In this document: in pieces, positions 1 through 8,975 of the stretch
Layout: each line of letters starts with the position of its first letter
How positions within the stretch are numbered: position 1 is the first letter of the stretch
Source of the DNA: Consotaella salsifontis
Lineage (GTDB): Bacteria; Pseudomonadota; Alphaproteobacteria; Rhizobiales; Rhizobiaceae
Assembly (NCBI RefSeq): GCF_900167365.1
Contig: NZ_FUXL01000003.1
Coordinates: forward strand, 248,001-312,000
Length of the DNA stretch: 64,000 nucleotides
Direction of reading: 5' to 3'
Program-made: the position numbers and the translations under genes
Notes under the pieces: generated by a model
Told to the model about the DNA's origin: nothing
The model's input: the letters and a program-made list of their open reading frames with translations, nothing else
Databases searched by the model: none

Positions 1-2
1 AT

Positions 3-1178
3 GTCACCAAGCTGCGGCAGGTGTTGATCAATCTGATCTCCAATGCCGTGAAGTTCACCGAGCGCGGTGCCGTCGTGATCCGGCTGTCGGGCCAGGACCA
101 GGGCGCTCATGCATTTCGGCTTCACATGACGGTCGAGGACAATGGCGTCGGCATCCCGCCGGAGGCCATGGAGACGATCTTCGATCCCTTCGTTCAGGCC
201 GATGCTTCCATCGCGCGGCGCTTCGGGGGAACCGGGATGGGGCTCGCCATCTGCCGGCAACTCGTGGCGATCATGGACGGAGCGGTTTGGGCTGAGAGCC
301 GGCCCGACGGGGGAAGCATTTTTCACGCGACGGCTGTGGTGGAGTGCGCTTCCCCTCAAGATGACCGGGGCGAGGCAGCGCCCTCCGGCGCGCCAGCAAC
401 GGACGATGCTTCGCTTTCGGTTCTGATCGTCGACGACAACGATATCAATCTGATGGTGGCCGAGGGCTTTCTCACTCGCTTCGGCCACCGCGCCACGCTT
501 GCGCGTGACGGCACCGAAGCGCGGCAATGCCTTGCAGTCGAGACCTTCGACGCGGTGCTGCTCGACCTCCGTCTTCCTGATGTCGACGGCCTGACGCTTC
601 TCGCCGAACTGCGCGAGCGGGAGCGGCGGGAAGGGCTCGTGCCGGCGGTCGCCGTCCTCTGCACGGCGCAGCGCGACGAGGCGCTGGTCGGCGCAAGTGC
701 CGCTCTCGGCGCCTCCACGCTCGGCAAGCCGTTCGCGCCGGAGGAGCTACGCGCCGCCTTGCGGCAGGCAGCGCCGGAAAGGACCCATGATACCGGCGGG
801 GCGGCCGGCGAGGGAAAAGAGACGGAGCCGATGGTGGACATGACGCTTCTCGGCGAACATGCCGCCATGCTTGGGGCGGCGCCGATGCTGCGCGTGATCG
901 AGGTCTTTCGCGTCTCCGTTCCGCCCATGGTGGAGACGATCGGCCGGGAGGTGGCTGCCGGGCGATTGAGTGAGGCGGGGCGCGAGGCCCACCGTCTGAA
1001 GAGCGCTTGCGCCAATCTGGGGCTGAGGCGTCTTGCGAGCCGCGCTGCAGCCATCGAGGCGGCGTGCGGCAGCGGTGCTGGGTCTGAGGCGCGGGCGCAG
1101 GCCGAAGGCCTCTCGGCGCTCCTCAGCCTATCGCTGGACGAGCTTTCTCGCTGCTGGGCCGCGCTTGCGGGGAATTGA
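3..1178 (+). CDS. TorS-like hybrid sensor histidine kinase, C-terminal part (5' end outside window)
   Basis: Partial gene: the open frame already runs at base 3, so the sensor and dimerisation parts lie upstream of the window. Visible in order: a HATPase domain with N-box (NLISNAVKF), G1 box (DNGVGIP) and G2 box (GGTGMGLAI); a receiver domain starting at SVLIVDDND with phospho-acceptor Asp in LLDLRLPDVDG; and a C-terminal Hpt domain with the phosphotransfer His in AHRLKSACANLG. This kinase-receiver-Hpt order is that of TorS/ArcB-type phosphorelay kinases. The convergent TorR-like regulator and moaA next door support a TorS-like role in controlling a molybdoenzyme, but the sensory domain is not visible, so the signal is unknown. 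Its last 51 bases overlap the 3' end of the regulator gene on the other strand. Confidence 0.85.
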   Translation, partial: VTKLRQVLINLISNAVKFTERGAVVIRLSGQDQGAHAFRLHMTVEDNGVGIPPEAMETIFDPFVQADASIARRFGGTGMGLAICRQLVAIMDGAVWAESRPDGGSIFHATAVVECASPQDDRGEAAPSGAPATDDASLSVLIVDDNDINLMVAEGFLTRFGHRATLARDGTEARQCLAVETFDAVLLDLRLPDVDGLTLLAELRERERREGLVPAVAVLCTAQRDEALVGASAALGASTLGKPFAPEELRAALRQAAPERTHDTGGAAGEGKETEPMVDMTLLGEHAAMLGAAPMLRVIEVFRVSVPPMVETIGREVAAGRLSEAGREAHRLKSACANLGLRRLASRAAAIEAACGSGAGSEARAQAEGLSALLSLSLDELSRCWAALAGN

Positions 1179-1943
1179 AGTCGGCGCCGGGCGCCGGACT
1201 CCTGCGAAGCGGTTGCCGTTCATCTCCTTGGAGCGCAACGGCGCGGCAAAGACATAGCCGACGCCATGAACTGTCACGATGTGGTGCGGGTTCTTGGGGT
1301 CTTCCTCGATCTTGCGGCGCAACCGCCCGACAAGGACATCGATCGTCCGATCGCTGGGCGCCCAGTCTCGGTGGCTGACGCAGTCGAGCAAACTGTCGCG
1401 ATTCATCACCTGGCCCGGACGGTTGAGAAAGGCGCTGAGCAGCTCGAACTCGCCGCGCGTGAGCTTCACCTCGGTGCCGTCCGGGGCGAAGAGCAGCCGG
1501 CCGGAGAGGTCCAGGACCCAACCGTCGAAATGTTTCTCGCTGCCCGTGCCCATGTCGGCGGCCGCGGCCCGCGCCGCGACGGTGCGGCGCAGAAGGTTGC
1601 GCGAGCGGGCGAGAAGTTCACGGGCGTTGAAAGGCTTTACGACATAGTCGTCGGCGCCCATCTCGAGCGCGACGATCCGGTCGATGACGTCAGTTTTGCT
1701 CGTCACCATGATGACGCCGACCTCGGAGACCGAGCGGATGTCCCGCAGGAGATGGAGACCATCGACCCCTGGCAGGCGGATGTCGAGAAGAACGAGATCC
1801 ACAGGCTCGCGCGCCATCAGTTCGGCCATTCCCTGGCCATCGTCGAGGGCGCTCACGCGGTAGCCTTCGGCACTGAAGTAGGCGGTCAGCATTTCGCGCG
1901 CGACGGGATCGTCTTCAACCACCAGGATGTGATGGGGCGCCAT
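1128..1943 (-). CDS. torR: OmpR/PhoB-family response regulator, TorR-like
   Basis: 271-aa DNA-binding response regulator. The N-terminal receiver (HHILVVEDDPVAREML) carries the phospho-acceptor Asp in VLLDIRLPGVDG and a switch Lys in VVKPFNARE; the C-terminal winged helix ends in the canonical RTIDVLVGRLRRKIEEDP...HGVGYVF. The receiver resembles E. coli TorR (GLEMGADDYVTKP against ALEMGADDYVVKP). The ATG at 1943 was chosen over an in-frame start at 2009 because the receiver fold begins directly after it and GAGAAGG lies just upstream. About 30 residues (KEMNGNRFAGVRRP...) follow the usual end of the winged helix, and this tail overlaps the 3' end of the hybrid kinase gene. It is the probable output partner of that kinase; the target genes are probably outside the window. 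Confidence 0.85.
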   Translation of the reverse strand: MAPHHILVVEDDPVAREMLTAYFSAEGYRVSALDDGQGMAELMAREPVDLVLLDIRLPGVDGLHLLRDIRSVSEVGVIMVTSKTDVIDRIVALEMGADDYVVKPFNARELLARSRNLLRRTVAARAAAADMGTGSEKHFDGWVLDLSGRLLFAPDGTEVKLTRGEFELLSAFLNRPGQVMNRDSLLDCVSHRDWAPSDRTIDVLVGRLRRKIEEDPKNPHHIVTVHGVGYVFAAPLRSKEMNGNRFAGVRRPAPTSIPRKRGPAARKLVQR

Positions 1944-2071
1944 GGGTGTCTTCACCTTCTCATTGTCATTGCGGCCGCGCCGGGCGTTCCGGCGGGGCCG
2001 GACAGCCAAGCAGCAGTATCCTTCCTTCGTCCGGCGGCTGCCGGATACGGCGCGGAAGGTCGCCGGAGCTG

Positions 2072-3070
2072 TCAGCCGCCCAGAGCCGACATGTGGCGGG
2101 CCAGCGCCGGCTGGCCGTCTCGATCGATCACGAAGTCATGGCCTTCCGGCTTCTCGCCGATCGCGCGATCGATGGCCGCCATCACCGGCCCGTCGCTCTC
2201 CGAGTTCCGCAAGACAGATTTGAGATCGACCCAGCCCTCCTGGCCGAGACAAGTGTAGAGTTCGCCGGTACATGACAGCCGGACGCGATTGCACCCTTCG
2301 CAGAAGCAGCTCGTGAGCGGCGTGATCAGGCCGATGCGCCCGCCGGTCTCCGCCACCCGCATGTAGCGCGCGGGCCCTCCGGTGCGGTCGGGCAGGGGCG
2401 TGAGGCTCCAGCGCTTTTCGATCGTCTGCACGAGGTCCGTCAACGGCAGATACTGATCTGCCCGATCGGCCTCGATCTCGCCGAGCGGCATGGTCTCGAT
2501 GAAGGTGAGGTCCATGCCCTGACCATGGGCAAAGGCGATCATGTCGTCGACTTCCTCGGGCGTCGAGTCCTTCAGGGCGACGGCGTTCAGCTTGATCTTG
2601 AGGCCCGCGTCCTTCGCGGCCTTGAGCCCGTCCATGACGTTGGAGAACGAGCCGCGCCGCGTCAGGGCGCGGTAGCGGTCGGCATCGAGGGTATCGAGCG
2701 AAATGTTGATGCGCTTGATGCCGGCCTGCGCCAGATCCTCGGCGTAGCGCGAGAGGAGGGTGCCGTTGGTCGTCAGCGTCAGTTCGTTGAGCCGGCCGGA
2801 TTTCAGGTGACGCGACAGCGACTGGATGAGGCTCATGATGCCCTTGCGCACCAGCGGCTCGCCGCCGGTCAGCCGCAGCTTGTTGACTCCGCGTTCGATG
2901 AACATCGTGGCGAGGCGGTCGAGCTCCTCCAGAGACAGGAGCTCCTTGTGCGGCACGAAGGTCATGTGTTCGCACATGCAGTAAACACAACGCAGGTCGC
3001 ACCGGTCGGTGACGGAGACGCGAAGATAAGTGACGTGACGACCGAACCGGTCGATCAGCGAACAGGTCAT
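2072..3070 (-). CDS. moaA: GTP 3',8-cyclase MoaA (molybdenum cofactor biosynthesis)
   Basis: 332-aa radical SAM enzyme that, with MoaC, converts GTP to cyclic pyranopterin monophosphate, the first step of molybdenum cofactor synthesis. The N-terminal CxxxCxxC cluster (C24, C28, C31 in CDLRCVYC) binds the SAM 4Fe-4S cluster; the C-terminal cysteines in [20 protein letters not shown] bind the substrate 4Fe-4S cluster; the protein ends in the Gly-Gly tail (SALGG) needed for activity. The ATG at 3070 has GGAGG about 6 bases upstream, and the extra N-terminal residues of the longer frame are not MoaA-like. It serves molybdoenzymes such as the oxidoreductase at 14404-15171 and probably the Tor-type enzyme suggested by the neighbouring two-component genes. 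Confidence 0.95.
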   Translation of the reverse strand: MTCSLIDRFGRHVTYLRVSVTDRCDLRCVYCMCEHMTFVPHKELLSLEELDRLATMFIERGVNKLRLTGGEPLVRKGIMSLIQSLSRHLKSGRLNELTLTTNGTLLSRYAEDLAQAGIKRINISLDTLDADRYRALTRRGSFSNVMDGLKAAKDAGLKIKLNAVALKDSTPEEVDDMIAFAHGQGMDLTFIETMPLGEIEADRADQYLPLTDLVQTIEKRWSLTPLPDRTGGPARYMRVAETGGRIGLITPLTSCFCEGCNRVRLSCTGELYTCLGQEGWVDLKSVLRNSESDGPVMAAIDRAIGEKPEGHDFVIDRDGQPALARHMSALGG

Positions 3071-3349
3071 TCCATTCCTCCGCCCGAGGGGCGCAGCCGC
3101 TCTTCGGCGTCTTTCGTGTCCGGTTCGGCTCCTCGGCCGAACGCATGTTGTCGGTCGCCTTGGTGCTGGAAGTGAGCTTGCCACGCGCCTGCGGCCGATG
3201 TTCGGGTTGGTTTCGGAGCAGTGAGGACGACATCCTCACCGCTCCTGCCCGTCCCTCTCGCGCACCATAGAGGCAATCACCGAGGCTCGTTTGATCCCGG
3301 TCAAAGTGGACGAACTGTTGAAACTTGTCCCTGGAAGGCGGCGCGCATC
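3071..3349. other. Intergenic region upstream of moaA
   Basis: About 280 bases between the 3' end of nikO and the moaA start. No coding frame with a plausible product is seen. The moaA Shine-Dalgarno lies at its low-coordinate end. I see no riboswitch-like structure that I can name. Confidence 0.4.
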
Positions 3350-4078
3350 TCAGCGCTCGGGGTGGTTGTGCTCATCCTCGCCGCGATGAACGTGGACCTC
3401 GTCGCTGACGTGCCGATGTCGGTGGAGCCGGGCGGGTGTGAGGCTTCCGTTCTCCAGCAGTACCGCCCGCGTCGTCAGCCCTTCCAGAAACCTATGGTCG
3501 TGCGAGACGATCAACATGGCGACCTGCGTTTCCGCAAGAATTTCTGTCAGGCGGCGAAGATGGGCTTCATCCAGCGCATTCGTCGGCTCGTCGAGGAGTA
3601 GGGCCTCCGGCTTCATGGCAAGGACGGAGGCGAGGCTGACCAGCCGCTTCTCGCCGCCCGAAAGATGATGGGTGATCCGCTCCTTCAGGTGGAGCAGGCC
3701 GAGCTGTTCCAGTGTTTCCTCGGCGCGCCGCGCAGCATCGGGCAGGGAGAGCCCCAGATTGAGCGGGCCGAAGGCAACGTCTTCCATCACCGTCGGTGAG
3801 AAGAGTTGGTCGTCGGGATCCTGGAAGAGCAGGCCGGCCCGCGCCCGAACCTCGCGAAAATCCTTTTCGACGCGGCGCTCGGCTCCGAATGCGATCAGGC
3901 GCCCGCTCTTGATGCTCTCGAGGCCGACGAGGGTTCTGAGCAAAGTCGTCTTGCCCGCGCCGTTGGCTCCGACCAGCGCCAGCCGCTCGCCCGGATCGAG
4001 CGTCAGCGATATCCGGTCGAGAACGACGCGGCCGGAACGGGACACGGTGACGTCGTCGAGGGAGAAGAGGGCTGTCAC
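3350..4078 (-). CDS. nikO: Nickel ECF transporter ATP-binding subunit NikO
   Basis: 242-aa ABC ATPase that energises nickel uptake as part of an energy-coupling-factor complex with NikQ and NikM. Walker A is GANGAGKTT, the signature is LSGGEKR, and Walker B is [12 protein letters not shown]. The C-terminus is rich in histidine ([23 protein letters not shown]), which fits a metal substrate. The GTG at 4078 is preferred because it overlaps the nikQ stop codon (GTGA) as other junctions in this operon do. Last gene of nikK-nikM-nikL-nikQ-nikO. Cobalt (CbiO) is the alternative reading, but nikR, nikK and nikL in the cluster argue for nickel. Confidence 0.9.
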   Translation of the reverse strand: MTALFSLDDVTVSRSGRVVLDRISLTLDPGERLALVGANGAGKTTLLRTLVGLESIKSGRLIAFGAERRVEKDFREVRARAGLLFQDPDDQLFSPTVMEDVAFGPLNLGLSLPDAARRAEETLEQLGLLHLKERITHHLSGGEKRLVSLASVLAMKPEALLLDEPTNALDEAHLRRLTEILAETQVAMLIVSHDHRFLEGLTTRAVLLENGSLTPARLHRHRHVSDEVHVHRGEDEHNHPER

Positions 4079-4836
4079 GCGATCCGATCCGCAAGGAGTA
4101 TGAGGGCGAGGGCACACGCGAGAAGGCCCACGAAGGCCGCATCGCGCGCGCCGAAGGTCGAGGTCGACAGCAGGGGGAAGCGGCCGTTGAAGGCGCGGCA
4201 GCGCATTGCCTCATCGACCCGTTCCGCCCGTTCCAGGGCCTTGACCAGAAGCTGGCCGAAGAAGTGGGCGAGCGTCCTTGCCGTGTGGCGGGAGGTGCGC
4301 GGAACGAAAGCCCGCGCGCGCAGCGAGTCGTGAAGCCGCCGTGCCTCTTCGCCGATCAGCGTGACATAGCGCGCAGAAAACAGGACGAGATGGACAAGCT
4401 TGGCCGGGACACCGAGGCGGGCCAGGGCATGGGCGGAGCTCACCGGTTCCATTCCCGACAGCAGGGTGAAGAGGATCAGGATGGAGAGGTTGGCGCGAAG
4501 CAGCAGAAGGACGGAGAGATGAAGCCCTTCCTGCGACAGGGCAAGCGGGCCGATATGGGCGATTGGCGCACCCGCGACGGTGAAGGGCAGCAGCACGACG
4601 AGGATGACGAGGAAGCCCTCGACATGGGCAAGGCGCCTGAGGACGCGCCCGATGGATAAGCCCGCCAGGGGGATCAGGGCAAGGCTGATGGCGAGCGCGC
4701 AAAGGAGCGCAAGCGGAGAGCGCAAGACGAGCACGCAGACAATAGCGGCGAAGGCGGCAAGGACGCGTGTGCGCGCGTCCAATGCGTCGAGACGGGCATT
4801 GCCACTAAGCCTCAGGGAGCCGAACGTCTCGCTCAC
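4075..4836 (-). CDS. nikQ: Nickel ECF transporter transmembrane subunit NikQ
   Basis: 253-aa CbiQ-family integral membrane protein, the T component that couples the ATPase NikO to the substrate-binding NikM. Hydrophobic segments occur around residues 26-65, 70-95, 110-125 and at the C-terminus ([10 protein letters not shown]). The family signature is visible around [13 protein letters not shown] and [17 protein letters not shown], the ATPase-coupling helices. GTG start at 4836 overlaps the nikL stop (GTGA), indicating translational coupling; its stop in turn overlaps the nikO start. Confidence 0.9.
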   Translation of the reverse strand: MSETFGSLRLSGNARLDALDARTRVLAAFAAIVCVLVLRSPLALLCALAISLALIPLAGLSIGRVLRRLAHVEGFLVILVVLLPFTVAGAPIAHIGPLALSQEGLHLSVLLLLRANLSILILFTLLSGMEPVSSAHALARLGVPAKLVHLVLFSARYVTLIGEEARRLHDSLRARAFVPRTSRHTARTLAHFFGQLLVKALERAERVDEAMRCRAFNGRFPLLSTSTFGARDAAFVGLLACALALILLADRIA

Positions 4837-5495
4837 GCGCTTGGGTCCGACCGGTGGGCGCTTCCCTTGCGCCGCGCCATGGCCCAGGCGCCGAACCCGG
4901 CGAGGCCGACGATCATCCCGACGCCTCCCATGATGTCGTTGAAGCGAAGGCGTCCATCGGCTTGCGCATAGGCTTCGAGCAGGGGGCGCGTCTGGCGCTC
5001 GACCGCGGCATCCACCGAAGCGTCGATCATCGCCTGAAGCGTCTTCGGGTCGACGGTGATCGGCGCCGGGTTGGCGGGATCGGGCGCGGCGTTCGAACTG
5101 GATGATGCGGAAACCGAGCTGGGAGAGGCTACAAGCTGCTTTGCTCCAGCCGGCGCAGCGCCGGAGAAGCGCTCGGCGGAAACCGTCTCGCTGGCGAAAT
5201 GTCCTTCGCCCGTGTCGACCGTCAGCACGTATTCGGCGGGCGACGGCGCGGTCCAGGAAAAGCCGCCCGCGTCATCCGTCTTGCCGACGTAGACCTCCCC
5301 GCCATCCTTAGCTTTCACGGTGAAGGCGACGCCTTGGGGGCGACCGCCGCCGATGAAGAAGGCATAGCCGGAGACGGTCATACCCTCGACGGTGGCGAAC
5401 AGCTTCAGCCGGTGCGCGCTGGCTGGCGCCGTCAGGCCCGACAAGGCGAGTAGGCATAGCAAGAGGAGCGCGCCGAGGCGCGACAGCGGTCTCAT
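4833..5495 (-). CDS. nikL: Nickel transport auxiliary membrane protein NikL
   Basis: 220-aa protein with an N-terminal signal/anchor (LGALLLLCLLALSGLTAPASA), a periplasmic beta-rich part (HRLKLFATVEGMTVSGYAFF, a carboxypeptidase-regulatory-like fold by appearance), a Ser/Pro/Ala-rich linker, and a C-terminal transmembrane segment (FNDIMGGVGMIVGLAGFGAW) with a basic tail. This architecture and its place between the CbiM/NikM-type and CbiQ-type genes is that of NikL, which together with NikK replaces NikN in some nickel ECF systems. ATG at 5495 overlaps the nikM stop (ATGA); the longer upstream frame is antiparallel noise over nikM. Confidence 0.8.
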   Translation of the reverse strand: MRPLSRLGALLLLCLLALSGLTAPASAHRLKLFATVEGMTVSGYAFFIGGGRPQGVAFTVKAKDGGEVYVGKTDDAGGFSWTAPSPAEYVLTVDTGEGHFASETVSAERFSGAAPAGAKQLVASPSSVSASSSSNAAPDPANPAPITVDPKTLQAMIDASVDAAVERQTRPLLEAYAQADGRLRFNDIMGGVGMIVGLAGFGAWAMARRKGSAHRSDPSA

Positions 5496-6118
5496 TCGGC
5501 GGGCTCCGGAAGCGTTCCGGCGAAGAGAGCCTCCGGCTTCACCTTGCCGAGATAGCCGGCGATGAGCGCGGTGATCACGCCTTCCGCCGCAGCAAGGGGG
5601 AGATAGGTCGCGGCGATGATGGCAAGCGTCGGCGCATAGGCAGGCGACGACAGCCAGAGAGAGAGGCAGAGCAGCGCGGCCGTGCCGAGGACGGACAGGG
5701 CGCCGACCATGCCGGCGAGAGCAACGCACCGGCTCGTCGGCGCCTGCGCCATCAGCGGGCGTGCGGCGAGCGCCAGGAGAACCCCCGGCAGGGCCATGTT
5801 GACCGTGTTTACGCCCAGACTCGTCAGCCCGCCCATGCCGAAGAACAGCGCCTGGAGAAGCAGGCCGACAAAGATCGCCGGGAAGGCGCCGAGGCCGAGG
5901 ATCAAGCCGGCGAGCCCGCCGAGGAGAAGGTGAACGCTGGTCGGCCCGATGGGCACCGCCACGAGCGACACGACGAAGAAACCCGCCGACAGGATCGCCG
6001 TCTTGGGAATATCGCGCTCGTCGAGCCCCTTGAGGGCAAGGGCCAGCCCGCCGATGCAGAGCGCGCCACCGCCGATCAGGACAGGCGCCGAGAGAATGCC
6101 GTCGGGAATATGCGCCAT
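5492..6118 (-). CDS. nikM: Nickel ECF transporter substrate-binding membrane subunit NikM
   Basis: 208-aa CbiM/NikM-family membrane protein, the S component that binds the metal. It begins MAHIPDGILS. In the family the N-terminal amine and the His at mature position 2 bind the metal; here an Ala is inserted after Met, and Met removal would put His back at position 2. The second expected ligand is His63 in GPTSVHLLLGG. Hydrophobic helices fill the rest. Starts 10 bases after nikK ends and overlaps nikL by ATGA. Confidence 0.92.
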   Translation of the reverse strand: MAHIPDGILSAPVLIGGGALCIGGLALALKGLDERDIPKTAILSAGFFVVSLVAVPIGPTSVHLLLGGLAGLILGLGAFPAIFVGLLLQALFFGMGGLTSLGVNTVNMALPGVLLALAARPLMAQAPTSRCVALAGMVGALSVLGTAALLCLSLWLSSPAYAPTLAIIAATYLPLAAAEGVITALIAGYLGKVKPEALFAGTLPEPAE

Positions 6119-6128
6119 CGTCGCGCCC

Positions 6129-6908
6129 TTATTGCTTGATGAGCAGCTTTGACGCCGCCGACATGTCGCTCGCCTTGACCCAGATCAGGCCGCCGAGTTC
6201 GCTGTCCGCCTCGCTGCCGTCGGGGGCCTTGGTCTTTGGTCCGTCGATCAACGCCGCAAAGCCCCACCAGCCGGCATGGGGCATGGCATAGGCGAAGACG
6301 CCGTTCCCATCGGCCTTGATGACTTGAGTGATGAAGGCCTCGTTGGGCGTCGTCACCGAGCCGTCATTGACCCATTCGACCTCGATTTCCGCGAAGGGTA
6401 CGGGCTTTCCGTCGTTCCGGACGATGCCGCGAAAGAGATTGCCGGTCCAAAGCCCCGTCGGGCGAACGAGGGGCTCGATCTCGACCGGCAGGCCGACCAT
6501 TGCGTCCCAGCCTTCACCGGAGGCGTAGGAATCGACGATCACCTTGGAATAATGCGTGATCCACTTCTTCTCCGCCTGCTCCCAGTAGGGCTGGGGCTCA
6601 ACGAAGTAGACGGCCGCTCCGGGCTCCTGAAGCGTGTCGGAGAGTGTCCATGCCGATTTGCCGTCGACCTTCTTCTCCTCGATAGCCGGGGTCAGGTCGC
6701 GCACCGCGCCATTGGCCATAACGCCGACGCGTGCCGGCCGCGCCATGTCCATGGTCGGCCCGCGCTCCATCGGATGGGTGAAGACAAGATCGATCGTGAC
6801 GGTTCCGCCCTCCGGCAGAACGTCGTCCGACGGCAGGATCTCCTGAAAATGGGCGGCGGCCGGCGTGGCGACGAGGGCAAGGAGAAGGGCGGAAACGGCA
6901 AGACGCAT
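6129..6908 (-). CDS. nikK: Periplasmic nickel-transport protein NikK (DUF4198 family)
   Basis: 259-aa secreted protein with a clear signal peptide (MRLAVSALLLALVATPAAAHF; cleavage probably after AAA). The His-Phe directly after cleavage (HFQEILPSDDVLPEGGTVTI) is typical of DUF4198 proteins, which sit with nickel ECF genes and are thought to act as periplasmic nickel-binding partners. The C-terminal part (HAGWWGFAALIDG, ELGGLIWVKASDM) is family-typical. First gene of the uptake operon after nikR, with a 111-base gap, so it may have its own promoter there. Confidence 0.85.
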   Translation of the reverse strand: MRLAVSALLLALVATPAAAHFQEILPSDDVLPEGGTVTIDLVFTHPMERGPTMDMARPARVGVMANGAVRDLTPAIEEKKVDGKSAWTLSDTLQEPGAAVYFVEPQPYWEQAEKKWITHYSKVIVDSYASGEGWDAMVGLPVEIEPLVRPTGLWTGNLFRGIVRNDGKPVPFAEIEVEWVNDGSVTTPNEAFITQVIKADGNGVFAYAMPHAGWWGFAALIDGPKTKAPDGSEADSELGGLIWVKASDMSAASKLLIKQ

Positions 6909-7019
6909 GGCAACATGACTCTGCTGGACAAGATGCCACGATAATAAGACGAGTTTCAGAGAACGTCATACAAAAATTGTCGCAGCGTCCGCGTTTCGCC
7001 GGCCAGGGGACGACAGGGA

Positions 7020-7532
7020 TCAATCGTCCTTGGTTTGTCCGTGCGAGTGCGAGTGCGAATGGGAGGAGCCGTCTTCATGGGAATGGTCGTTGTGGTGCGA
7101 GTGCCCGCCTTTGCCTTCACTCTCCACTGAGCGCTCAAGCGGCACGGCCACCACCTGGCCATATCGAACGCCGCGCTCCGCGATGATCTGCGCGCCCATG
7201 TCGCGGATATCCGCCAGCTCGCCCCTGAGCACGGAAACCTCCATGCAGGTGTCGGAATCCAGATGGACGTGGAGCGAGGAAAGCGACAAATGGTGATGGC
7301 TGTGGAATGTCCGCGTCAGGCGCTTGGAGAGCTCGCGGGCGGCGTGGTCGTAAACATAAACCAGCGCGGCGACGCCCGGCCCCTCGTCAGCGGTGCTGTC
7401 AGACTTCTGGAGCAGGCCGTCGCGAACCAGATCGCGCACCGCTTCCGAGCGGCCCTGATAGCCGCGCTCGCTCGCGAACCGATCCACTTCGGCAAGAAGA
7501 TCCTCGTCGAGGGTGATGGTGACACGCTGCAT
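7020..7532 (-). CDS. nikR: Nickel-responsive regulator NikR
   Basis: 170-aa ribbon-helix-helix repressor. The N-terminal DNA-binding part is QRVTITLDEDLLAEVDRFA...RSEAVRDLVRDG. The ACT-like metal domain shows the square-planar nickel ligands His...His-x-His-(5)-Cys in SHHHLSLSSLHVHLDSDTCM, matching E. coli NikR (MHVHLNHDDCLE). It ends in a very His/Ser-rich tail (HSHHNDHSHEDGSSHSHSHS) longer than in E. coli NikR (133 aa). ATG at 7532 was chosen because the RHH begins immediately. It lies upstream of nikKMLQO on the same strand and is expected to repress that operon when nickel is abundant. Confidence 0.93.
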   Translation of the reverse strand: MQRVTITLDEDLLAEVDRFASERGYQGRSEAVRDLVRDGLLQKSDSTADEGPGVAALVYVYDHAARELSKRLTRTFHSHHHLSLSSLHVHLDSDTCMEVSVLRGELADIRDMGAQIIAERGVRYGQVVAVPLERSVESEGKGGHSHHNDHSHEDGSSHSHSHSHGQTKDD

Positions 7533-7687
7533 GATGGGAACTCCGTTTCCACGGCTTCGATTGAGCCGAATGTGCCGCCATCGCGACAGGGGAGGCAAGA
7601 ACCACCGATCGTTCGCTGGCCTCTCGTCTCGCACGGCTCATGGAAGTGCTGTATGGCGTGATTGACCGGAGATAAAGGAGGAAAACC

Positions 7688-8680
7688 ATGACGATCGCGA
7701 AACGCGCCTTTGGGCGCACCGGTTGGACCGTGTCGGAGATCGGCTTCGGCGCCTGGGCGATCGGTGGCTCGTGGGGCGACGTCGGCGAGGCGGAGGCCAA
7801 GGACGCCTTGAACGCCGCGCTCGATGCCGGCGTGTCCTTCATCGACACGGCGGATGTCTATGGCGACGGGCGTTCGGAGAAGATTATCCGCGATGTTCTG
7901 AAGGCGCGGGGCGGGGTGGGGCCAATCGTCGCCACCAAGGCCGGCCGGCGCCTCGATCCGCACGTGGCGGACGGCTACACCAAGGAGAACCTCACCGCCT
8001 TCGTCGATCGCAGCCTAAAGAATCTCGGGCTCGACTGTCTCGATCTCGTCCAGCTTCATTGTCCGCCGACGGAGGTCTTCTATCGGCCCGAGGTCTTCGC
8101 CGCTCTCGACGACCTCGTCGCTGCCGGAAAGCTGCGTCACTACGGCGTTTCTGTGGAGAAGGTCGAGGAGGCGCTGAAGGCGATCGAGTATCCCGGCGTC
8201 GTTTCTGTCCAGATCATCTACAACATGTTCCGCCAGCGCCCCGCCGGGCTGTTCTTCAGGGAAGCCAAGCGGCGCAATGTGGCTGTGATCGTGCGCGTGC
8301 CGCTGGCAAGCGGCATGCTGACGGGCAAGATGAAGGCCGACACGGCGTTCTCCACCGATGACCACCGCGCCTTCAACCGCCACGGCGAGGCGTTCGACGT
8401 GGGCGAAACCTTCGCGGGCGTGCCCTACGACGTCGCGCTGGCGGCGGTCGAGGAGTTGAGGCCGTTGGTGCCGGCGGGCGCGACGATGGCGCAAATGGCC
8501 CTCAAGTGGATTCTCATGGAGGAGGCCGTTTCCGTGGTCATTCCGGGCGCCAAGAATCGCGCCCAGGCTGAAGCCAATGTCGCCGCCAGCGCGCTTGAGC
8601 CTCTGTTGCCCGAAGCGATGGAAAAGGTGCGCGCCATCTACGAGGCGAAGATCGCACCACACGTTCACCACCGGTGGTAG
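7688..8680 (+). CDS. Aldo/keto reductase
   Basis: 330-aa NAD(P)H-dependent oxidoreductase with a TIM-barrel fold. The catalytic tetrad is present: Asp53 and Tyr58 in FIDTADVYGDG, Lys84 in VATKAGRR and His124 in VQLHCPP. The C-terminal cofactor motif is VVIPGAKNRAQAEANV. The start has an excellent ribosome binding site (AAAGGAGG) 8 bases upstream. Close relatives are general aldehyde/ketone reductases; the substrate cannot be told from sequence. It is divergent from nikR, sharing a roughly 155-base intergenic region. Confidence 0.92.
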   Translation: MTIAKRAFGRTGWTVSEIGFGAWAIGGSWGDVGEAEAKDALNAALDAGVSFIDTADVYGDGRSEKIIRDVLKARGGVGPIVATKAGRRLDPHVADGYTKENLTAFVDRSLKNLGLDCLDLVQLHCPPTEVFYRPEVFAALDDLVAAGKLRHYGVSVEKVEEALKAIEYPGVVSVQIIYNMFRQRPAGLFFREAKRRNVAVIVRVPLASGMLTGKMKADTAFSTDDHRAFNRHGEAFDVGETFAGVPYDVALAAVEELRPLVPAGATMAQMALKWILMEEAVSVVIPGAKNRAQAEANVAASALEPLLPEAMEKVRAIYEAKIAPHVHHRW

Positions 8681-8975
8681 CATTTTCGCTTCGAATGGTG
8701 ACGACGCCCTTCAGAGACCGACGATCGGGCTGGACCTTGGCAATCTAAAAGTGCAAAAAACGAATCAGGTCGGCTGTTGAACGAGGAGGCGGGACGAATT
8801 TGGCGCCCCGCCCGCAGAGATAGGATGCGGCTCTTCGCTGAAGGATGCGACGGGCACGTTTGTGTGTGGAGGCAGAGCGCGCGAGCCGATGTGCCGGATC
8901 GCGCTGTTTTCTGCCTCGGTGTGAGGCTTCCGGTTGCCTGGCGGTCTCTCAAGGCTCGTCAGCGGAAGTCGGTCG
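8681..8975. other. Intergenic region before the CHASE kinase
   Basis: About 295 bases with no convincing gene. An in-frame TTG at 8934 could extend the kinase by 14 residues, but it lacks a ribosome binding site. Confidence 0.4.

Noticed and set aside
356-1054. 232-codon minus-strand frame over the hybrid kinase
   Set aside because: Antisense of a clear kinase; Ser/Arg-rich composition typical of a shadow frame.
6966-6971. TCATAC near the nikK promoter as a NikR half-site
   Set aside because: It matches half of the E. coli NikR operator (GTATGA-N16-TCATAC), but no partner half-site lies at the right distance.
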